In this document: positions 43,501 through 53,865 of the stretch, piece by piece
How positions within the stretch are numbered: the stretch's first letter is position 1
Layout of the letters: each line of letters begins with the position of its first letter
Source of the DNA: Neodontobutis hainanensis
Lineage: Eukaryota; Chordata; Actinopteri; Gobiiformes; Odontobutidae
Reading direction: 5' to 3'
Length of the DNA: 64,000 nt
Assembly: GCA_024349245.1 (NCBI GenBank)
Contig: JALDNG010003520.1
Coordinates: 1-64,000 of the forward strand
Position numbers and translations under genes: made by a program
The notes under the pieces: generated by a model
Told to the model about the DNA's origin: nothing
Database searches by the model: none
The model's input: the letters and a program-made list of their open reading frames with translations, nothing else

Positions 43501-44300
43501 AAAAGTCTGCAAACCCCAAGAAGCGCTGAACCTCCCTACGGCTGGATGGACACGGCCACTACCGTACCGCCGTGAGTTTCTCGGGTCCATCTTGATCTGC
43601 CCTGGGCGATGATGTAGCCTAGGAGGCATGGAACTCACACTTCTCGGCTTACACGAAGACTCTAGACGCTGGAGAACTCCTGGACATGGACTTGGAGTGC
43701 CTCCAAATCTTTGGAAAAATCAGTATGTCATCCAGATACACGAATACATATCGTCCAATCATGTCTCGGAGGACATCATTCACCAGGTTCTGGAATACCG
43801 TGGGGGCATTCGTGAGTCCAAAAGGCATCACCCAATACTCAAAGCGTCCTAGATGGGTGTTAAAAGCAGTCTTCCACCCATCCCCCTCCCTAATACGCAC
43901 CAGGTGTTAGGCATTGTGAAGATCTAACTTGAATACCATGAAGCCACAGAGGGGTGTGAAGACGAAGTTGATTAAAGGAAGCGTGTACTTATTCTTGATG
44001 GTAATCTTATTTAGGGCCCTAAAATCAATTTGTCCACAAAAAAAAAAAAAATCCTGCCCCCACCGGAGAGGACGAGGGTTGTATTATCCCCGCTGCCAAT
44101 CACTCCTGAATGTATGCTCTCCATTGCCTCATTCTCCGGCCTCAATAGGGTGTAGAGATGGCTGCTGGGCAGAGGAGCACTGGGTAGGAGGTCAATGGTC
44201 GGTGAGGTGGTAGCGAAAGGGCCTGATGCTTACTGAACACTGCGTCCAAATCATGGTAACATGGCGGAACAGCAGACAGATCCGGGTTCAGGCACCAGGG
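43501..44300 (-). pseudogene. Gypsy-2 reverse transcriptase
   Basis: The minus-strand frame 43649-43900 reads MRIREGDGWKTAFNTHLGRFEY, MPFGLTNAPTVFQNLVND and the active site YVFVYLDDILIF (about 43720-43750). Upstream pieces (43920-44060) carry the FRALNKITIKNKYTLP and VFKLDLHNA segments. The A-rich run at 44039-44051 breaks the frame. The catalytic Asp pair is intact. Confidence 0.83.
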
Positions 44301-44522
44301 GGGGACCTAGAGAGAACAGGGGGCAGACTGCTGGCAATGTAAGTGACAAAAATTACTCCAAGACCCCACCTGATATGCAGACCTGAGTGTGCAATATGTG
44401 TGGGTTATGTACAGATAACAGATAAAAACTAATAGTCTCTTTGTGATTACCCGACCGAAGGAGGGTGACAGGAATTGTCTGTTCAAAGATCTGGGCCAGA
44501 ACTTCACCGTTTAGGGCGTTTA
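44301..44522 (-). pseudogene. Gypsy-2 protease, second part
   Basis: The minus strand reads ALNGEVLAQIFEQTIPVTLL and continues toward the RT. It joins the first part of the protease at 46855-47050 once the LINE at 44523-46850 is set aside. The bases 'ttta' at 44519-44522 recur at 46851-46854. Confidence 0.75.
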
Positions 44523-46501
44523 GTCTCTTCGGACACTCGGACCACATTTCTTTGTTCTTGTACCCTGCTTACAGACAAAGACTGAAACAAGCACACCCTG
44601 TCACCAAACAGATTAAACTCTGGACCCCGGAAAGCGAGACCACCCTGCAGGACTGTTTTGCGCTGACAGAATGGGATGTGTTTAAAACACAGCCACTGTG
44701 GAGGACTCTTCCGTCAGCACAGGACTATGCTGAGTATGTGACTGGCTACATCAGCACTTGTGTTGATAACATCGTGCCCACCATACGAATCAGGAAGTTT
44801 CCCAACCAGAAGCCCTGGATAAACAGTCAGGTACGTCATATGCTGCGTGCTCGCTCTCTTGCATTTAGATCAGGCAATGAGAACGAGTACAAAGCTGCGA
44901 AGTATGGACTGAGAAAAGCCATCACAGCGGCTAAGAGGCAGTATAGAGAGAAGCTGGACAGCTTCTACTCTACTGCTGATTCAGGGCGGATGTGGCAAGG
45001 CCTGCAGCACATCACAGACTACAGGACCACCACCAACATCAGCGGCTCAACAGACAGACTACTAGATGACCTCAACAATTTCTACGCCGCTTTGAGGCCC
45101 CCAGCGACACTGCAGAAGGGGACCTCACACACACCTGGTTCACCCAACCCCCCTCCCCTCCACCAACCATCACATCAACTCAGGTACACAAAGCTCTGAG
45201 GAAGATCAATCCCCGCAAAGCAGCAGGACCCGACAACATTCCTGGGCGGGCCCTCAGAGCATGTGCCAATGAGCTGGTTGATGTTCTCACCTCCATCTTC
45301 AACCTCTCCCTCAGTCAGCGCATTGTACCCTCGTGTTTCAAGAACACGACCATCATCCCCCTGCCCAAGAATAGCCCACCCACCTGCCTGAATGACTACA
45401 GGCCAGTGGCACTCACTCCAATCATTATGAAGTGCTTTGATAGAGTGGTGCTGGCCCACATTCAGAGCAGCATTGACCCCCTGCCTACCGGCCCAACAGG
45501 TCCACCTCGGATGCCATCGCTGCTGCAGTCCACTATTCCCTCTCTCACCTGGAAAACAAGGACTCATGCCTACGGATACTTTTCATAGATTACAGCTCCG
45601 CCTTCAACACGGTCATCCCACACAAACTCACCCACATACTTGGTTTGCACCCCACCCTCTGTGACTGGCTTCTAGATTTCCTGACTGGCAGGCCTCAGTC
45701 TGTCAGCCAGCGCCATAACGAACATTGGCACTCCACAGGGCTGCGTACTCAGCCCCATCCTCTACACCCTGTACACCTACGACTGTGTCGCCTCCCACAA
45801 GGACAATATCATCCTGAAGTTCGCAGATGACACCGCAGTGATAGGACGTATCGCTGGCGGTGACGAGGCAGCTTACAGGAGGGAGGTGGCCAGTCTGGTG
45901 TCATGGTGTGAAGAAAGCAACCTCACCCTCAACACAGACAAGACAAAGGAGATGATAGTGGACATGAGGAAGGGGAGGAGAAGGCCTCAGCCACTGTTCA
46001 TCCGGGAGCTTGAAGTGGAGAGGGTGAGCAGCTTTAAATACTTGGGTGTCCACATCAATGAGGACCTCACTTGGACACCTCACATCACGCAGCTGGTCAG
46101 GAAGGCTCAACAGCGGTTGTATTTTCTGAGGAGGCTGCGGAAGTTTCGCATGACGCCGAAGATCCTCAGCAACTTCTACCGCTGCACCATTGAGATTGTC
46201 CTGACCAGCTGCATCAATGTGTGTGTACGGCAGCACTTCTGTCAAGGACCGCAAACGCCTGCAGAGAGTGGTGAAGACTGCACAGAAGATCTCCAGGACT
46301 CCACTGCCCTCTCTGCAAAGCATCTACCACCGTAGAGTCCACAGTATAGCTGCCTCCATCCTCAATGACCCCTCCCACCCCCAACATGGTCTGTTCACAC
46401 TTCTACCCTCAGGACGGAGGTACAGAAGTGTGAAATGCAGGACTACCAGACTGAAGAACTCTTTCTTTCCCTCTGCCATAAGACTCCTAAACAGCGGATA
46501 G
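44523..46501 (+). pseudogene. LINE endonuclease end and reverse transcriptase
   Basis: The first frame (to 45199) holds the end of the APE domain and a linker with FPNQKPWINSQVRHMLRARS and RQYREKLDSFYS. RT motifs follow in changing frames: NDYRPVALTPIIMKCFDRVV (about 45390), GTPQGCVLSPILYTLY (about 45730) and the active site LKFADDTAVIGRIAGGDEAA (about 45815). Then come SNLTLNTDKTKEMIVDMRKG, YLGVHINEDLTWTPH and the C-terminal HPQHGLFTLLPSGRRYRS. The catalytic Asp pair is intact. At least four frame changes are present. Confidence 0.87.
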
Positions 46502-46850
46502 GACTCTACAAAAACACAACATTACATGATCAACTGTTTACATTTTTGCACTACCACACTGTACACTATCAGAACTGCACTACCTCACTTTACATTATCA
46601 GGACTGCACTACCTCACGACCAGCACTACCACTTTACTACTTCACTCTTTTGCCCTTTATTATGCTCTTTTTATTATATATTTCTCTTTTTATTATATAT
46701 TGCTCTTTTTATTATTTTATATATTTATCTTATTTCTTAGTTACATACATGTGTGACATTTATTGTGGAAAGCAAAGTAAGAATCTCATTGTACAGGAAA
46801 CATGCTTTCTGTCTGTATATATGACAATAAACACTTTGAATTGAATTGAA
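44523..46850 (+). mobile_element. Rex1/CR1-like LINE, 5'-truncated, nested in gypsy-2
   Basis: The plus strand starts inside the endonuclease (LFGHSDHISLFLYPAYRQRL, with the catalytic Asp-His) and runs through the RT. It ends in 'tgacaataaacactttgaattgaattgaa', a short repeat terminus rather than poly-A. The flanking TTTA at 44519-44522 and 46851-46854 is the likely target duplication. It is 2.3 kb long, so about half the usual element is missing at the 5' end. Confidence 0.88.
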
Positions 46851-46854
46851 TTTA

Positions 46855-47050
46855 CCTCCAGAGGTGCTACTAACAGTTGGGTCTGGATGCCCAGCTCCTT
46901 AGCCACCCCTCGGTCCAAAAGGCTTTCATCTGCTCCGGAATCAATCATCACTGGTAAAGTCAGTGTCCGATCTGCCAGGATGATTGTCCCTTCGAGTCTT
47001 GATGTTTTGGGAGATACACATTGGGGTTGGCTCAGCAATACCTCTCCCAC
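46855..47050 (-). pseudogene. Gypsy-2 protease, first part
   Basis: The minus strand reads RTLTLPVMIDSGADESLLDRG followed by VAKELGIQTQLLVAPLEVN. It contains the canonical aspartic protease triplet Asp-Ser-Gly. It is interrupted by the LINE directly after the PLEVN codons. Confidence 0.87.
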
Positions 47051-47867
47051 TACTGCCGAGCCCCCCCTTTTCTACTGCCGAGCCCCCGAAAATGTCCCAA
47101 CCTCCCACAATAAAGTGTATTAACCTGACACTGCCTCTCCTCCTCCATCCTCTTTCTCTGAAGATGGTTGTCAATCCTAATGGCCCCTCTTATGAGGTCG
47201 TTTAGGCTCTTGGGTGGTTCGAGATGCCATCTCGTCCTTCAGCTCCTCAGATAACACGTTCAGGAAAGCCCCGTGAAGAGCTTTGTCGCTCCAACCGCTC
47301 TCCACGGCAATTGAACAAAATTAAATGGCGAATTCTGCTACACAGCAACTTCCATGATGTAGGGAGAACAGTCTCTTAGTAGCCTCCTCATCGAATCGGG
47401 TGATTAAAAACCAATCTCATCTCTGCGATGAAATCAGGGTAGGAGAAACACACTGCCTCTTGCTTCTCCCAGACCGCTGAGGCCCAGTGTAATGCCTGGC
47501 CCGTAGACCCAATTAAAAAGCAATTTTCGAGCAGTCACTATGATAAGTCTGTGGCTGCTGCTCAAAACCAACGAGCATTGTGTTAAAAAGCCTGACAAGA
47601 GCCGAGATCTATGCCATATGGTGCTGGAGCCATAACAAATGCTTCTCTTACCGCGGGAGGCGGGGCTTGAGCCGGAGCGGAGAGAGCTGGAGTGCTGGTA
47701 GACGGCGTGGGGTTCAAGGAAGCCAACTGGTTGTGGAGTCCGGCCAAGCTGAGGGAAAACTACTTCATATGGTCCATGAGGGCTTGTAGCGTGGCGTCGT
47801 GCTGCTCCAGGAGAGCGATCTGAGCCACGACAGTCTGAGGTAATGTGCTGGGCTCTGCTGGGTTCAT
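47051..47867 (-). pseudogene. Gypsy-2 gag
   Basis: It begins at the ATG complementary to 47865-47867 (MNPAEPSTLPQTVVAQIALL). It continues through EQHDATLQALMDHMK, a Pro/Ser-rich linker (NPTPSTSTPALSAPAQAPPP), and the capsid-like segment GSTGQALHWASAVWEKQEAV. Stops and frame changes occur every 30-80 codons. I do not see an intact zinc knuckle before the protease. Confidence 0.75.
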
Positions 47868-47884
47868 GCTTGGCCAGATCGTAT

Positions 47885-48186
47885 TGTTAAGTATGGGCGA
47901 AGAACCCAAATGCAGACACCAGTTGCAACAACACAAAACAGATTTATTAGACGAATAATTTAGGAAGATGAGGTTCTACAGGGACGAAGAGGAATAGCAG
48001 ACAGAGACTGGACGGACGCGGACGACAGGACAAGACAGAGCAGGAATAGACTGAGGCAGGACAGGAACAGGACAGACAGCGGGACTGGACGGATCTGAGA
48101 CGGACATGAAGAACAGGTAAACATACACATAAGACCACAAGTAATTTTAACGTGAGACGTTTTACCAACGGTAGTTAGTGTTACAA
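47885..48186 (-). repeat. Gypsy-2 5' LTR (outer edge approximate)
   Basis: The inner edge is clear: on the element strand 'cttaaca' precedes 'atacgatctggccaag', the same spacing and sequence seen beside the gypsy-1 LTR. The outer edge is set at a TGT...ACA match near 48186, but without a second copy this is a guess. A polyadenylation-like 'aataaa' word (complement of 47940-47946) is present. Confidence 0.6.
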
Positions 48187-48456
48187 TCTGGCATCGATGA
48201 GCCTGATGTGGTGCTTCTTATACTCTGCTGATTACCAACGTGGCAGAGCTTGTCTGTCTCTGCCGACTGTGCTGTCACTGGCCAGCACAGGGCCTCTGTG
48301 GAACATCGCAGTGTAATTAGTGGGCTTGTTTACTTCTGTTGATATATAAGTTTACCGTGTGTAGCAGTGACATTGGGATACTGTGGAGGTTTGCTTATTT
48401 TCTATACATAAAGAACACCTGTAGTTTATGGTGGAAAAGTGATATAGAGAATACTG

Positions 48457-48770
48457 TGTCAGGTACAGGCAAAAGGACTCACAATGCAGATCCCACACAA
48501 AAGACATATGTTTCATTATAGTTTAATTCTGAAGCAAAAGTACAAAGTCCAAAATCCAGAAGACGTAAAACAAGGCAAAGGTCAAAAACACTAGAAATCT
48601 ACTATACAATACACTAGGAGATGCTGGAAAGCTCACACGGGGGTAGAGACAATCTGGCACGGGACAGGGGAAAACACACAGACTATAAAGGGAAGACAAT
48701 GAGACACAGGCGGAGAAGGTAATCACAGTGGAGGGAAACAGACAGACAAACACGAGGGTTGAACATGACA
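48457..48770 (-). repeat. Gypsy-3 3' LTR
   Basis: A 314-bp minus-strand LTR begins TGTCATGTTC and ends TACCTGACA. It is alignable with the gypsy-1 LTR ('ccctccactgtgattacct', 'tttatagtctgtgtgtttt', 'gtgagctttccag'). A G-rich polypurine tract, on the plus strand the C-rich 48776-48791, lies directly beside it. Confidence 0.85.
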
Positions 48771-49725
48771 GTACACCCCACCCCCACCCCCTTTATGAGC
48801 CCATGGTCCTCTGGATGGCGATGGTGAAAATCCCGAATGAGATCTGGGTCCAGAATGTGTCTTGCGGATACCCATGACCTCTCCTCAGGACCATAGCCTG
48901 TCCAATCCACTAAATTCTGGAAACCCCACCCCCTACGTCGCACTGCCAAGAGCTTTCGTACCATGAAGACCATCAATGATCCAGACGGGTGGCGGGGTTC
49001 TGGGGGCAGGGACCAAAGAACTCTCTCTTACAGGTTTTATCCAGCTCACATGAAAGGTCGGGTGGACCCTCATAGCCCTGGGTAGTCTTAGCCTGACAGC
49101 AACTGGATTAATTACTTTAGACACAGGGAAAGGACCAATGACTCGTGATGCTAACTAACGGGACTCTACCCGTAATGGTAGCTCCCTAGTGGATAGCCAC
49201 ACCCTTTGTCCAGCCCGGTAAGTTGGAGCGGCCCTCCTCTTCCAATCAGCGACTCCCTTGTTGCAGTCAGAACTCCTTTGAAGGGCTTGACGAGCCCGAC
49301 TCCATGTGCGGCAACAACGGCAAACTAAGCCAGGGCAGATGGAATGCTGACCTCTTGCTCTAAAGCAGGAAACAAGGGTGGCTGGTAACCGAAAACACAC
49401 TGGAATGGTGACAAACCAGTAGAAGCGTTAGGCAGAGTGTTATGTGCATATTCAAGCCATCCCAGTACCTTACTCCAGGAGGTGGGGTTCTGCGAAGTCA
49501 AACAACATAGCCCGCCTTCCAGATCCTAGTTGACCCGTTCGGTTTGCCCATTAGTCTGGGGATGATGGCCTGAAGACAAACTGACTGTTACACCCACTAA
49601 CTTGCAGAAAGCCTTCCAAAACTGTGTGACAAACTGAGGCCCTCGGTCGAATAACACATTCCTAGGAAAGCCAAAGAGTATGCAGACATGAGTTAATAAG
49701 GCCTCTGCTGTCTCCTTAGCAGAAG
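48771..49725 (-). pseudogene. Gypsy-3 integrase C-terminus with chromodomain
   Basis: The minus strand encodes the end of a gypsy-1-like polyprotein. From 49526 to 49725 it gives the integrase core (FGFPRNVLFDRGPQFVTQF, HHPQTNGQTERVN). From 49155 to 49400 it gives the RAGQRVWLSTRELPLRVESR segment. From 48933 to 49124 it gives VHPTFHVSWIKPVRESS. From 48790 to 48976 it gives a chromodomain, RKLLAVRRRGWGFQNLVDW followed by GYGPEERSWVSARHILD. Chromodomains direct integration to marked chromatin. The ERV-2 provirus cuts the core at 49726; the other half should lie past the window end. Confidence 0.87.
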
Positions 49726-51720
49726 TGTAGTGTCTCTCGTACCAGGAGGAACCAACACCCTTCATAGTCATGAATAATTTACAACCCTGAACTTTTAAAT
49801 ACCTTCTTCCCTTTGTTTATTTAGACCGAGGAAAACCAGGAGGTTTGATTAGCAGCACCTTGCTAATCTGGCCCAGATGTTCGTATGTTGTGTTAAAGAG
49901 ACAAACCACGAGGAGGAAACAATATTTACAGCTTTATTTTTCAGTACTTCAAAGGACAACTAGGTACTATCTCTGGGCAAACCAGACTTTGTGGTACCTC
50001 TCTTGACAACGGTAATCTTTGAAATACAGCCCACTATGAGCCTGTCTTGATAATTGCCCACAGACTGTGCCCCTTTGTTCAGGATTCTCAAAATGACCGA
50101 ACAGTGCGTTCTGCTGGACAAACAGAGAAACAACGCTGCATCGGAAATCCAGTCAAAAAGTTACTCTAACTTGTAACAGTGTATTAAAAGATTGTTCGTA
50201 ACTATGCAAACCTCACCATTTTCCCTTAACAGGATCCAACAGGACAAGAAACGCGAACGATGTTACTCTGTTTGACTTTGCATAAGTGTATGGTACAATA
50301 CAAATGAATTATTAATTTGTTTTTAGCTAAATGACAAGAGAATATACATGTGTTTGATATCCAAATGTTCGTAAGACGTTTCACGTGCACTTATGATACA
50401 ATGCAGAAACAATACGTTTTTAAAATGTGTCTAAGTTTATTTACTTGATGGAACGAGAAAGGTTTTTATTCTCTTTTCTTAACTTTAGGAACAGCCCCTT
50501 GGGTCCCCCCAAACGTGTGTAAACACGCCTCCCTTTGGCCAGTACAAAAGTGTGCGCAGCCCGGAAATCGCTCTCTTGAAGCTTCCTCTTGAATCCTCTC
50601 TTACAAACTCGTTTCTGTACTCTTCTCTTTTCGCAACGCTTTGCACACTCTTGTTCGCGTAATCTTGTCTACTTTTCTACTAAGTTTTTGTATTTATCGC
50701 TTCGTAACTTTTAAGCTTGAAACCACGTAACACAGTCCTGTGTTAAGTGACTTTATTTTGAAGATCCAACACATTTGATTTTTGTTTGAAAAACTTCTTA
50801 TCCACGGAATTACATCACTTCCTCGCGCAAGAAACTTTTTGTAGTTTTGAAAAGCTTTTTGACGCCTTCTGAAAGAAAGTCTTTGTTAAATCCAAAAGAC
50901 ATCTTTTCGTCTGGTAGCGGACTTCAGTTTTAAAGACTTTATTCTCAACTGCTGGTAAAGTCTACTTTACCCTCAAGGACAATCACAGGAAGCAGCTTTG
51001 TTGCTAAGGCGCTTAAACCAGCTCAACGCGTGGACTCGTGTCGCCTTCTGTTGCCGGAAATCAGCCGCGACCGGGAATCTCAAGTCTACCTTTGGGACTG
51101 ATCGAACCGCACTGCTGGTACTGACCCCTCCGGATAAAGAGTGAGTGAACACGAGACACAAGAGAAAAGCTTGGCGTTATAACCACCTGTGTGATTAAGT
51201 CCAACAGCACATCTTTTCCATTTTACGATCTCCAAACAGCCGTCAATAGTCCCTTTAGATAAGCCATTTAAACTTCCACTTTCTTCCCGTAAGAACTCTA
51301 AGTAATTAAAAATTCAAAGGAATTAAACTTTCTGTTCCATCAAAGCCATCATAATGTTATAACCTTAACCTGTTAACTGTTATTTTTATGTTCATTCATC
51401 AGTTATGTTCATCATTCTTATCCTTTGTCAATAATCTTGTTTTATTTTATGTTGTTCATATTTAATCTTACATAATCTTTAATAAAACCCATAAAGACAT
51501 ATTTGTTTCGTATGTTTAATTAAGATTCGGTTCGAAAAAGAGCAGAACTTCACTTCTTTCAGGATTGAGACTTATCAAACATAATCAGTTTCCTTAGAAC
51601 TGCTAAAACTAAGGTGGTGCCCCGAAAGAAATTAATATGTTCATAAACAAAATATTAATTATAAATTTTCATAATTCATATTCATATTAATTATTCATTA
51701 ACGAGACCATATTCACTACA
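49726..51720 (+). repeat. ERV-2 5' LTR (1995 bp)
   Basis: The start is fixed by identity with 63705 onward. The end is inferred from the inverted terminus CACTACA at 51714-51720, which mirrors the TGTAGTG start. A primer-binding-site-like TGG follows ten bases later. An AATAAA lies at about 51481. Only 296 bp of the 3' copy are in view, so the length rests on this inference. Confidence 0.78.
51480..51486 (+). promoter_or_regulatory. ERV-2 LTR polyadenylation signal
   Basis: TAATAAA lies about 240 bp before the LTR end, a suitable place for the end of R. No strong TATA box is seen. 'gtacaaaag' near 50536 is a weak candidate upstream of the likely start. Confidence 0.5.
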
Positions 51721-51730
51721 GTATTATTTT

Positions 51731-51748
51731 TGGTGCCCCCGCCTGAGG
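51731..51748 (+). promoter_or_regulatory. ERV-2 putative primer-binding site
   Basis: TGGTGCCCCCGCCTGAGG begins ten bases after the LTR end and opens with the TGG needed to pair with a tRNA CCA end. I cannot name the tRNA. The ten-base gap is longer than usual, so the assignment is tentative. Confidence 0.5.
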
Positions 51749-53865
51749 CTCGAAAGATCCAGTCTTGTAAACACTAAAATAAGTTAACATCCTTAAAACC
51801 TTTTACATAAATCTCTGTCCGCTGAAGAACTAAGAAAGTTATGTCTTATACAAAACTAATCAATGTGTTGAGAAACGTGTGTTGTGTTGCTGTTTGATAA
51901 AAAGCGCTTGTGAAATTGTGTGTCTAAGATTTGAAAAATGCCAGCTGGTCTGATGTTTTGATAATTCTGAGATATGCTTTGTAACTTGGTTAATATTATG
52001 CGTACATTTCTGCAGAGCAACCCAAGCAGAAATTATTAATGTATCGATTCGCCAGCTTGCTAAGTTTTCAGTGAAAGATTGAAGCTTAGTATAGTTTGTG
52101 AACAAAGGCCAGAGAGCCGGATTGATTAAATGCATTTGTGACACGTTGAGGACGTGTAATTTTTATAAGGCCTAGCAACTGCGGATTCTAAGATGTTCTA
52201 GAATCTTAGCATAAAGTTGTTTAAATAACGCGTGGTGCAAGTTAAGAAAAACAGACTGCGATGCTCCAGTGTTTTATATAAACTTGTAAAACCAAGTAAT
52301 TTATCTGTTCATATTGTGTCAGATGAATTAAAAACTTGGTTGGGAGAACTCCTGAGCGGATTAGCTACCCGCGTCAGAACTCCAGTTACACACAGCCAAC
52401 GGACCTGTTGCATTGTGCAACAAAAGTGTATACAAAGTCTTGGCCCACGTGGCCCGCGTAGTTCTTTGTGAACGTTGTTTTGTCCACAGCACTGCTGTGT
52501 TGGAAAGTTGCGCTTCTCAGAGCGCTGCTGTGTTGTAAAGTGGCTGTGTAGGAGCGGTTTTGCCCCTCCAAAGTCAACAGCTGAAGTGAAGGTAACAAGC
52601 CATTGACACTCCGCGTCTTGGAAGGGGCGTGACACTGACGTCACCCGGAAAACAAACTCACTGTAGTTCCAACGGCCCCTAGCGGAAAGAAGTGGTAAAA
52701 ACAGACTTAAGAGAGTCCAACTGCCCCTAGCGGAAAGAAGTGGTAAACCACGGACTCCAGAAAGTCTGCTACCCCCTAGTGGAAGAGAAGTGCGAAACTT
52801 CTAAAAATTCTTTGAGAGGAGCTCTACGTCTCTCTCTGGTGGTCGCTCAACGGAATTACACTTTTTCCTTAAAATAGTGACTAATTCAAGTTTAAGAACT
52901 TAACTGAATAATTTAAGCTTTCATTGACACTGAAAAGCCTGATTGACTTAACATAAAAAGTGAATTACTCTGCTTTATTAACAACTACTGAACTGCGATC
53001 AAGCTGTTCTATTTCTGTTAATACATGTGTCTTTCTAAATACACAAATTTGCAATGCCATATTGCTTTTGAGAATAACTGCCTGTGTTTAACAACCTTGA
53101 ATGCACAATAGGAGTTAACTAACAATTGTGACATTTTTAATTAACTTTGCATCTGTTTTTAGAAAATCTTTGATGCTAACCCTGCATTTGATTTGATTAA
53201 GTAATTTGGCTTGATTAACAATTTAAAACTTGTTTTGTGACTTTCCTATCTACACAGGATGTGTCAAATTGGAATGCTAACGCTAACAGCTTACTAACAC
53301 TATGACGACACTGCTGTTACGTCTAACAGACTTAACCCTGCACAAATTTTGTCATAGCTGTAATTTAAAAAGCTGATTACCTGCATGAATTGTTAGATTA
53401 AACCCACTGATTCTGCACTGTTAATTTTACAAATTAGCACAGCAGCATCCCAGCACTGTCAACCCTCATTAACATTTACACCACTAGGCTATTGCTACAT
53501 AGTCACTGCTTAATACTAGCATAAGGTCACTTCAATCACAAGTAGACTTTATACTAACCTACACTTCAACAATTCTTTCTTTTATTACTTTCAATCTGAC
53601 TTATTTGACTTAATACCCCTGTTATTTTAATTTAATTGGAATTTTATTTTATTTTAAATAAAACAAAATTTTAATTTTAATTTTATTCCTTCATTAATTA
53701 TTTTTTTTTTATTTACACTTTTACTCAGATTTTCAAAATTCTTTTACAGTCTGCTTGAGTTTTACGCTCCTTCTTCGTAACACTCTACAAGTAGTAACCC
53801 TCTCCTTGCAGTTAAAACTTAATCTAACAATAACTCACTTTCTCAGAGAAACCCCAATTCTCAAC
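51749..53865 (+). other. ERV-2 leader, 2.1 kb without a supported gene
   Basis: This AT-rich, partly repetitive sequence lies between the primer-binding site and gag. Short frames occur on both strands, but none shows a domain. A pyrimidine-rich run ending 'ttcttttacag' at about 53749 could be a splice acceptor. Such a long leader may hold a packaging signal, an internal ribosome entry site or an uncharacterised accessory exon. Confidence 0.5.
52669..52805 (+). repeat. Three ~50-bp tandem repeats in ERV-2 leader
   Basis: Units starting near 52669, 52717 and 52767 share 'cccctagcggaaagaagtgg', the third being diverged. They lie mid-leader. The short spacing and conserved core suggest a structural RNA element or a recent slippage array. 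Confidence 0.8.

Larger units (their letters stand above)
41871..48186 (-). mobile_element. Gypsy-2: Ty3/gypsy element, split by a LINE
   Basis: A minus-strand gypsy element runs from a 5' LTR (47885 to about 48186) through gag, protease, RT, RNase H and integrase. It ends abruptly in the integrase tail at about 41870, so the 3' LTR is missing. A LINE (44523-46850) sits in the protease, with TTTA on both sides. The protein motifs are related to gypsy-1 but clearly a different family, with a separate LTR sequence. Confidence 0.87.

Noticed and set aside
52232..52644. Short frames in the ERV-2 leader as accessory genes
   Set aside because: They are short, on both strands, without domains or a supported start. 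They are kept only as a possibility under the leader entry.
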